Positions 54,546-61,140 of a stretch of 64,000 bases of DNA are shown here, piece after piece (within the stretch, counting starts at the first letter, position 1; the number at the start of each line of letters is the position of its first letter). Under the pieces are notes generated by a model that saw only the letters and a program-made list of their open reading frames with translations, was not told the origin of the DNA and searched no databases. The stretch spans positions 62,001 through 126,000 of the forward strand of contig DASRFA010000014.1 of the NCBI GenBank assembly GCA_035651755.1, written 5' to 3'. The position numbers were made by a program, and so were the translations under genes. This DNA comes from DASRFA01 sp035651755. GTDB lineage: Bacteria; Desulfobacterota; Binatia; UBA12015.

Positions 54546-55355
54546 CTAACGGCGCTTCCAGGTCGGTGAGCGCTTGCCGAGGAACGCGGCGATGCCCTCG
54601 TGCGCATCGTCGTCGGCGGCGTTGACGCACATCGTCTCGGACGCGACCTCGTACGCCTCGTGCTCCGGGCGATCGACCTGCCGATAGAACGTCTGCTTCC
54701 CCAGCGCGACCGCATGCGCGCTCGCGGCCAGGATCGGGGCGACGAGCTCGTCGATCGAGCGGTCGAGCTCGACATCTGGAACGACGCGGTTCACGAGCCC
54801 CCACTCGAGGGCGGTGCGCGCGTCGATCGGCGCGCCCGTGAAGAGCATCTCGAGCGCCCGCTTGCGCCCGATCGCGCGCACGAGCGGCACGGCCGGCGTC
54901 GAGCAGAAGAGCCCGATCCGGACGCCCGGGGTCGCGAACGTCGCCGACGCGGCCGCCACTGCGAGGTCGCAGGCCGCGACCAGCTGGCACCCCGCCGCAG
55001 TCGCGATGCCGTGCACGCGCGCGACCGTCGGCTGCGGGACCTCGTGGAGGAGCTGCATCACGATCGAGCAGCGCCGGAAGACCTCGTCGGTGTCCGCGGA
55101 CGAGCCGTTGGCGATCTCGCGCAGGTCGTGGCCCGCGCTGAACGCGGGGCCGTTCCCGGCGATCACGATCGCGCGGACGGCCGGATCGCGCGCCGCGTCG
55201 CGGAGCGCCGCCTCCAGCGCTCCGAGGAGCTCGGCGGACAGCGCATTTCTTTGCGCCGGCCGGTCGAGCACGAGGCGGAGCACGCCCCCCTGACCCTCGA
55301 TGCGGAGCGCCGGCTCGCTTCCGCCACCGGCCTTTGCGGTCGCTCCCTCGGCCAT
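54546..55355 (-). CDS. Enoyl-CoA hydratase/isomerase family protein
   Basis: 269-aa crotonase-fold enzyme: LVLDRPAQRNALSAELLGAL, AIVIAGNGPAFSAGHDLREI (oxyanion hole), VARVHGIATAAGCQLVAACDLAVAAASATFATPGVRIGLFCS, and ALEWGLVNRVVPD. The Glu pair of true hydratases is altered: the second position reads GLFCS (often GLxPG), so hydratase activity is uncertain; ECHDC3/isomerase-like role is possible. ATG at 55355 is chosen over 55370 because GGAGGG sits 8 nt upstream. A long hairpin-forming palindrome lies 110-150 bp upstream. Confidence 0.88.
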   Translation of the reverse strand: MAEGATAKAGGGSEPALRIEGQGGVLRLVLDRPAQRNALSAELLGALEAALRDAARDPAVRAIVIAGNGPAFSAGHDLREIANGSSADTDEVFRRCSIVMQLLHEVPQPTVARVHGIATAAGCQLVAACDLAVAAASATFATPGVRIGLFCSTPAVPLVRAIGRKRALEMLFTGAPIDARTALEWGLVNRVVPDVELDRSIDELVAPILAASAHAVALGKQTFYRQVDRPEHEAYEVASETMCVNAADDDAHEGIAAFLGKRSPTWKRR

Positions 55356-55699
55356 GCGCCTTCCCTCCATTCGCCGACGTCGACCCCGAGCGAACTCCCC
55401 GGTCCGCGCCCTGTCAAGGGTGGTCGCAAGACGCCGCGCGGTCGGCGCGGCGCGCGGGGCCGGTGTCCTGTCCACCGGACGGCGTCCGCTCCACAGGACA
55501 GGCGTCGTTCGCGCGCATGAGACTCGGATCGCCAGATTTGCCGCGCGCGCACCGCGTCGTTCGCGTCGAGTGCCGCCTCGACCGCGGTGACATCCGCGAT
55601 CGAACCGAAGGCGCCACGCCGGACGCCCACGCTCCGGTGGCGCAACGAGGAAAGGAGCCGGCGCGCGCGAGAAGAAAAACGGACGCGCGAAAATCCGCG
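55356..55699. other. Intergenic region with nested palindrome
   Basis: No gene is supported. At 55467-55502 CCTGTCC and GGACAGG form a 7-bp outer stem around an inner stem GGAC-GGC-GTCC. It lies upstream of the enoyl-CoA hydratase gene and could be an operator or a transcript hairpin. Confidence 0.5.
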
Positions 55700-55885
55700 T
55701 CAGTACGCGACTTCTTCGGGCTCGCGCCGGGTTTGCTCGTCGCCGGGAAGGCCGGTCACCGGAGGATGGCAGCGCGGCTTCAAGTCGCTTTTGCCCGGCT
55801 CGAGCGGGATCCAGTGCTCCCGACGCGGCGACCGGTGCGAGCGAGGATCGTAGGAGAAGGAGGACTCTCTCGTCGTGAACGCCAT
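55700..55885 (-). CDS. Small hypothetical protein (61 aa)
   Basis: 61 aa, polar and Pro/Arg/His-rich (PRREHWIPLEPGKSDLKPRC, ending EPEEVAY), without hydrophobic helix or known motif. ATG at 55885 with GGAG/GAGG-like bases just upstream. It follows bfd by 114 bp on the same strand and could be part of that transcript. Composition is less GC-biased than antisense shadows, but evidence is thin. Confidence 0.35.
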   Translation of the reverse strand: MAFTTRESSFSYDPRSHRSPRREHWIPLEPGKSDLKPRCHPPVTGLPGDEQTRREPEEVAY

Positions 55886-55999
55886 CGCCTCACTCCGTGG
55901 ATGGGTACTTCCACGGTGCGAGGCAGCAAGATCTACGCCCGCAGCTCGAATCTTCAGAGCAGACGGATCGGCGCGGCCGGATGAAGCGGTTCGCGCGCG

Positions 56000-56230
56000 T
56001 CAGGCCGCGCTGGCGGCGATCTCGCCGCCGATCGGCGCGTAGGCTGGCGCGATCGGTGCCTCCGACGCAGCGCGCGCTTCGCGGATCATGTCGGCGATGG
56101 TGCGGTGGCAGCCGCCGCACACGCCGCCTGCCCCGCAGGCCTCCGTCACCGCCCGCCGGCACGTCGCACCTTCCTCGATCGCGCGCCGGACCTTCTTGTC
56201 GGAGACTCCCTGACAGAGGCAAACGACCAT
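56000..56230 (-). CDS. bfd: Bacterioferritin-associated ferredoxin-like [2Fe-2S] protein
   Basis: 76 aa beginning MVVCLCQGVSDKKVRRAI with CxC, then VCGGC further on, the CxC...CxxC ligand set of Bfd/NifU-middle-domain proteins, plus a C-terminal Ala-rich tail of ~20 residues. Bfd reduces ferric iron in bacterioferritin to release it. ATG at 56230 corresponds exactly to the start of known Bfd. No bacterioferritin gene is adjacent. Just upstream lie two Fur-box-like elements and a -35/-10 pair placing transcription start at or next to the ATG, so the message may be leaderless. Confidence 0.9.
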   Translation of the reverse strand: MVVCLCQGVSDKKVRRAIEEGATCRRAVTEACGAGGVCGGCHRTIADMIREARAASEAPIAPAYAPIGGEIAASAA

Positions 56231-56236
56231 GGTCGG

Positions 56237-56265
56237 AGTATGCGGATATTGAAATTCATTTTCAA
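56237..56265 (-). promoter_or_regulatory. Promoter of bfd with Fur-type operator
   Basis: On the minus strand TTGAAA (-35), 17-bp spacer, CATACT (-10). The -35 lies inside the palindrome TTGAAAATGAATTTCAA (56249-56265), whose hexamer pattern matches a Fur box; binding would block this promoter. Spacing to the ATG is only 6 nt. Confidence 0.6.
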
Positions 56266-56277
56266 GTAGCTTCCGAA

Positions 56278-56296
56278 GAAAATGAGAACGAATTTC
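56278..56296. promoter_or_regulatory. Second Fur-box-like element
   Basis: GAAAATGAGAACGAATTTC agrees with the 19-bp consensus GATAATGATAATCATTATC at 13 positions. It covers the last two bases of the dnaE2 stop codon region and lies one and a half turns from the first element, suggesting cooperative Fur occupancy upstream of bfd. Confidence 0.5.
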
Positions 56297-59200
56297 ACCG
56301 GTAGTCGTGGGCCGGGGGGGCGGGGCCGGAAAAAGGCAGGGGTTCCATGCCGTCGACCCGGAGATGGGTCACGCCCTCCCGGCGCTCGAGAAGCCCTTCG
56401 AAGACGAGGATCGGGGCCGTGTGGAGGACGGATCGGAACTGCTCGAAGCGATCCGGCGTCAGGACGGCGTTCCCGAGGCCGGTCTCGTCCTCGACGGTGA
56501 GGAAGCAGAACCCCTTCGCCGAGCCCGGGCGCTGCCGCACGATGACGAGGCCGGCGGTCCGGAGACGGGATCCGTCCGGCCGGCTCGCGAGCTCGGCGAC
56601 CGGCACGATCCCGCGCCGGTCGAGGTCCGCGCGCAGGTGCGCGAGCAGATGCGGGCCGGTCGTCATGCCGCTCGCGCGATAGTCGGCGAGCGTCGTCTCG
56701 ACCTCGGACATCGCGGCGAGCGGCGCGCGGCTCGCTGCCACCGGAAGACCGGCGAAGAGTCGCTCGTCGGGACGCGGAAGGCCGGCGACCTGCCAGAGCG
56801 CCGTGCGGCGCGATGCACCATCCGCCCCCGTCCCCGGGACGTCCGCGAGCGCGCCGACCTCGGCGAGCGTCGCGAGCTCGCGCCGGCTCGCGGGCACGCG
56901 CGCGGCGAGATCCGCGACGTCGCGGAACCCGGCTTCGCCGCGCGCGCTCTCCACGCGGCATGCGGTGTCCTCGCGCAGCCCCTTCACGAAGCGGAGGCCG
57001 AGGCGCACGGCCGGCGGAGCGTCCTCGCACGCGACCAGCGAGCACTTCCACGAAGACCGGCAGACGTCGATCGGGAGGACGCGCACGCCGTGGCGCTGCG
57101 CGTCCTTCACGAGCGTCGCCGGGTGGTAGAAGCCCATCGGCCATGCGTTCAGGAGCGCGCACAGGAACGCGGCCGGGTGGTGCGCCTTCAGGTACGCCGA
57201 CGCGTACGCGATCAGCGCGAAGCTCGCCGCGTGCGACTCGGGAAATCCGTAGAGCGCGAACGACGTGATGCCGCGCACGATCTCCTCCTCCGTGTCGCCG
57301 GCGATGCCGTGCGCGTGGAGGCCGTCGCGGAGCCTGCGCTCGATCGCCTGCATGCGCTCGACCGAGCGCTTGAAGCCCATCGCTCGCCGGAGCTCCTCCG
57401 CCTCGCCGCCGGTGAAGCCGCCCACCGCCATCGCCATGCGCAGGAGCTGCTCCTGGAAGAGCGGCACGCCGAGCGTGCGCTCCAGGATCGGCTCGAGGAG
57501 CGGGTGCGCGTAGCGGACCGGCTCGCGGCCCGCGCGCCGCGCGAGGTACGGGTGCACCATCTGGCCGACGATCGGCCCGGGCCGGATGATCGCGACCTCG
57601 ACGACGAGGTCGTAGAACGAGCGCGGCTTGAGCCGCGGCAACGTCGCCATCTGGGCGCGCGATTCGATCTGGAACACGCCGACCGTGTCGGCGCGGCGGA
57701 TCATCTCGTAGGTCTTCGGGTCGTCCTGCGGGAGCTTCGCGAGGTCGAGCGCCCTGCCCTCGTGCTCGCGCACGAGCGGGATCGCCTCCTCGAGGACGGC
57801 CATCATGCCGAGGCCGAGGAGGTCGATCTTGATGAGCCCCAGGTCCGCGCAGTCGTCCTTGTCCCACTGGACGACGGAGCGATCGGGCATGGTCGCGGGC
57901 TCGAGCGGCACGATCTCGTCGAGGCGGCCCGCCGCGACGACCATCCCGCCGGAATGCTGGCTGAGATGCCGCGGCAGGCCCTGCATGTTGGCGACGCACT
58001 CGAGGAGCAGCTTGACGCGCGGGGCGTCGACGTCGATGCCGCCCGCGCGGAGCTGCGCCGCGAGCACGTCCATGCCCTCGCGGAAGCCGTGGTTCGCGAG
58101 GAGCTTCGCGAGGCGATCGACCTGGAGCGGCGCGAAGCCGAGCACCTTGCCCGCCTCGCGGAGCGCGCTCCGCGTCCGGTACGTGATGACGTTCGCGGTC
58201 ATCGCGACGCCGGCGCCGACGATGCGCGCGGCGGGGCCGCCGCCCGACGGCGTGGGAGGCCCGTAGCGCCGGTAGACGTACTGGATGACCTCCTCGCGGT
58301 GGTCGCCCGAGGGGAGGTCGAGGTCGATGTCGGGCCACTCGCCGCGCTCCTCCGAGAGGAAGCGCTCGAAGAGGAGGTCCATGCCGACCGCGTCGACGGC
58401 GGTGATGCCGAGCGAGTAGCAGACCGCGCTGTTCGCGGCGGACCCCCTGCCCTGCACCAGGATCCCGCGCTCCCGGGAGAAGCGCACGATGTCCCAGACG
58501 ATCAGGAAGTAGCCGGCGAGGTCGAGCTTCGCGATCACGGCGAGCTCGTGCTCGAGCTGCGCCTTGACGCGCGCCGACAGCGGATCGCCGTAGCGCTCGC
58601 GCGCGCCGGCGTACGTCAGCATCGTCAAGTAGCGCTGCGGCGTCTCGCCGGGCGGAAGCGGATACTCGGGGAAACGATACCCGAGGTCTTCCATCGTGAA
58701 CGCACAGCGGTCCGCGATCTGGCGCGTGGCGGCGACCGCGCGCGGCAGGTCGCCGAAGCGCGCTGCCATCTCCTCGGGCGGGACGAGGTAGTGCTCGGCG
58801 TTCGGCGCGAGGAGCTTGCCCGCGCGGTCGAGCGTCGTGCCGTGGCGAAGGCAGGTGAAGACGTCGAGCAGGGGGCGCTCGACGGCGCGCGCGAAGCGCA
58901 CGTCGCCGGTCGCGACGAGGGGGACGCCGAGATCGGTCGCGAGGTCGCGCAGAGCACGCGTGCGGCGCTCGACGCGCGGATCGAGGCTCCGCTGCACGTC
59001 GATCCACAAGCGATCGCCGAACGCGGCGTGGAGCCGCCGTCCGAGGTCGCGCGCCGCGCGCGCGTCTCCGCGACGAAGCGCCTCGGTGAGCGGGCTCGTC
59101 GGGCCGCCGGCGAGGCAGAGGAGCCCGGCCGCGTGCTCCTCGACGTCCGCGAGCCGGACCGCGCACTCGCCCTTGGGCGCGCGCGCATGGCCGATCGTGA

Positions 59201-59573
59201 GCAGCCGGCAGAGGTTCCGGTAGCCGGTGCGCGATTCGACGACGAAGAGGAGCCGGATCGGGCGCGTCGCCGCGCGCTGCGCGAGCGGCCGCGGCGCGCT
59301 CGTACGTCTGGCTGCAGCGCCGCCGCGGATCGTGTCGGCATCCCCGGCCTCGATCGTCGCCTCGGCGGCGACCAGTGGGCGGATGCCGGCAGTGGAGCCC
59401 GCCTTCCAGAAGCGCGGCGCTCCGTAGAGGCCGTCGCGGTCGCCGAGCGCGAGCGCGTCGTACCCGACCTCCGACGCGCGGGCCGCCAGGTCCTCCGGAA
59501 GGCTCGCGCCCTCGAGGAACGAGAAGGCACTGCGGCAGCGAAGCTCGACGTACGGCGCCTGCTTCTTCGACAT
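56295..59573 (-). CDS. dnaE2: Error-prone DNA polymerase DnaE2/ImuC
   Basis: 1092-aa C-family DNA polymerase used in SOS mutagenesis and lesion bypass. PHP domain: ELRCRSAFSFLEGASLPEDLAARA at the start. Palm: VQGRGSAANSAVCYSLGIT and the catalytic GEWPDIDLDLPSGDHRE; YGFPESHAASFALIAYASAYLK and a C-terminal OB domain follow; no beta-clamp tail of DnaE1. ATG at 59573 (MSKKQAPYVELRC); an in-frame ATG at 59603 preceded by AAGGCG is an alternative adding 10 residues. imuA/imuB are not adjacent. A short GC-rich region separates it from the divergent amidase. Confidence 0.94.
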   Translation of the reverse strand: MSKKQAPYVELRCRSAFSFLEGASLPEDLAARASEVGYDALALGDRDGLYGAPRFWKAGSTAGIRPLVAAEATIEAGDADTIRGGAAARRTSAPRPLAQRAATRPIRLLFVVESRTGYRNLCRLLTIGHARAPKGECAVRLADVEEHAAGLLCLAGGPTSPLTEALRRGDARAARDLGRRLHAAFGDRLWIDVQRSLDPRVERRTRALRDLATDLGVPLVATGDVRFARAVERPLLDVFTCLRHGTTLDRAGKLLAPNAEHYLVPPEEMAARFGDLPRAVAATRQIADRCAFTMEDLGYRFPEYPLPPGETPQRYLTMLTYAGARERYGDPLSARVKAQLEHELAVIAKLDLAGYFLIVWDIVRFSRERGILVQGRGSAANSAVCYSLGITAVDAVGMDLLFERFLSEERGEWPDIDLDLPSGDHREEVIQYVYRRYGPPTPSGGGPAARIVGAGVAMTANVITYRTRSALREAGKVLGFAPLQVDRLAKLLANHGFREGMDVLAAQLRAGGIDVDAPRVKLLLECVANMQGLPRHLSQHSGGMVVAAGRLDEIVPLEPATMPDRSVVQWDKDDCADLGLIKIDLLGLGMMAVLEEAIPLVREHEGRALDLAKLPQDDPKTYEMIRRADTVGVFQIESRAQMATLPRLKPRSFYDLVVEVAIIRPGPIVGQMVHPYLARRAGREPVRYAHPLLEPILERTLGVPLFQEQLLRMAMAVGGFTGGEAEELRRAMGFKRSVERMQAIERRLRDGLHAHGIAGDTEEEIVRGITSFALYGFPESHAASFALIAYASAYLKAHHPAAFLCALLNAWPMGFYHPATLVKDAQRHGVRVLPIDVCRSSWKCSLVACEDAPPAVRLGLRFVKGLREDTACRVESARGEAGFRDVADLAARVPASRRELATLAEVGALADVPGTGADGASRRTALWQVAGLPRPDERLFAGLPVAASRAPLAAMSEVETTLADYRASGMTTGPHLLAHLRADLDRRGIVPVAELASRPDGSRLRTAGLVIVRQRPGSAKGFCFLTVEDETGLGNAVLTPDRFEQFRSVLHTAPILVFEGLLERREGVTHLRVDGMEPLPFSGPAPPAHDYR

Positions 59574-59693
59574 CGACGGACCTCGAGTGGGGGACGAGGC
59601 CATCTTCGCCTTTCTTTCGCTTCGCGACAAGAGCCCGGCGAGCAAGCGGACGGAGGCCTTGTCCGCCCCGGACGATCCCGATAACCCCGCGGA

Positions 59694-61106
59694 ATGTCCC
59701 AAGAGATCCATCGCAAGACGGTCGCCGAGCTCGCCTCGCTCGTGGCGGCCCGCCAGGTGTCGCCGCGCGAGGTCCTGGACGCCTTCCTCGCCCGCATCGA
59801 GAGCGAGAACCCGCGCCTGAACGCGTTCGTCACGCTGTGCGCGGAGCGCGCCCGGCGCGAAGCCGACGCGCTCGGCGACGACATCGCGCGCGGACGGCTG
59901 CGCGGCCCGCTCCACGGGATTCCGATCGCCGTCAAGGACCTGACCGACACCGCCGGCATCCGCACGACCTACGGCTCGTCGCTCTTCCGCGAGCACGTCC
60001 CCGAGAACGACGCCGAGCCGGTGCGGCGCCTTCGCGCCGCGGGCGCGGTCGTCGTCGGAAAGGCGAACACGCACGAGTTCGCGTGCGGAACGACGACGAA
60101 CAACCCGCACTATGGCGCGACCCACAACCCGTGGCGCGCCGGCCACGTCCCGGGCGGCTCGAGCGGCGGCTCGGCGGCCGCGGTCGCCGGCGGCCTCGTG
60201 CCGCTGGCGACGGGTTCCGACACGGGCGGCTCGATCCGGCTCCCGAGCGCGCTCTGCGGTTGCGTCGGCATCAAGCCGACGCACGGCCGCGTGAGCCTCG
60301 CCGGAACGTTTCCGATGGCGGCGAGCTGCGATCACGTCGGCCCGATCGCGCGCACCGCTCGCGACTGCGCGCTCGCGCTCGCGGAGATGAGCGCCTACGA
60401 CCCGGCCGATCCGTGGTCGCGGCGCTTTCCGCCGGAGGACTGGACGCGCTTCTTCGGACGGGGCTTGCGCGACTTCCGGGTCGCGATCGCGCCGGACTTC
60501 CGGCCGGTGCCGCTCGCGCCGACGGCGGAATCCGCGGTCGAGCGGACGGTGCGCGCGCTCCGCGACCTCGGCGCGCGCATCGTGGCGGTGGAGCTTCCCG
60601 ACGGGGCGCGCGTTCTCGCCGAGGGCGGCATGGTGATCATCGGCGAGACCTACGCCGAGCACGCCGAGCGGCTCGCCCATCACCGCGACGCGTACGGGGC
60701 GGACGTCCGCGGGCAGCTCGAGTTCGCCGCGCACCTGTCGGCGGCGGACCTGGCGCGCGCGCAGCACGTACGCGAAGAGATGGCGCGCGCGGTCGACGAG
60801 ATCGTCCGGACGCGCGCCGACGCGCTGCTCCTCCCGGCGGTCGCCATCGAGGCACCTCCGATCGCCGAGGAGACCGTCGTTGTCGGCGGCGAGACGATCC
60901 CGGTCATGACGGCGCTCGCGGGCTTCACGGTCCTGCACAACTTGACGCGGCTTCCGACGGTGTCGGTCCCGGTCGGGCTCGGCGCGGGCGGGCTTCCCGT
61001 CGGCGTCCAGGTGACGACCGGATATGGGGAGGACGCGCTCGCGCTCGCGATCGCGGATCGGCTGGAAGAGGCGCTCTGGCCGCAGGCCGAGCGCTGGCCC
61101 GCCTGA
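59694..61106 (+). CDS. Amidase-signature-family amidase (GatA-like)
   Basis: 470-aa amidase with Ser-cisSer-Lys catalytic set: Lys in IPIAVKDLTDT, Ser in GGSSGGSAAAVAGG, Ser in ATGSDTGGSIRLPSALCG, and the following GIKPTHGRVSLAGTFP. These are in standard order at ~80, ~155 and ~180. It resembles GatA (glutamyl-tRNA amidotransferase A), but there is no gatB/gatC nearby, and its C-terminal half lacks GatA-specific features, so a stand-alone amidase or allophanate-type hydrolase is more likely. ATG at 59694. Convergent with the ATPase-TPR regulator. Confidence 0.88.
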   Translation: MSQEIHRKTVAELASLVAARQVSPREVLDAFLARIESENPRLNAFVTLCAERARREADALGDDIARGRLRGPLHGIPIAVKDLTDTAGIRTTYGSSLFREHVPENDAEPVRRLRAAGAVVVGKANTHEFACGTTTNNPHYGATHNPWRAGHVPGGSSGGSAAAVAGGLVPLATGSDTGGSIRLPSALCGCVGIKPTHGRVSLAGTFPMAASCDHVGPIARTARDCALALAEMSAYDPADPWSRRFPPEDWTRFFGRGLRDFRVAIAPDFRPVPLAPTAESAVERTVRALRDLGARIVAVELPDGARVLAEGGMVIIGETYAEHAERLAHHRDAYGADVRGQLEFAAHLSAADLARAQHVREEMARAVDEIVRTRADALLLPAVAIEAPPIAEETVVVGGETIPVMTALAGFTVLHNLTRLPTVSVPVGLGAGGLPVGVQVTTGYGEDALALAIADRLEEALWPQAERWPA

Positions 61107-61140
61107 CGGACGGCGGAGGAGCAGGCGGCCGCGGACGCGG

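Noticed and set aside
56307..59684. 1125-codon plus-strand open frame opposite dnaE2
   Set aside because: Shadow of dnaE2: composition biased to Arg/Glu/Val/Ala repeats, no motif, no ribosome-binding site.
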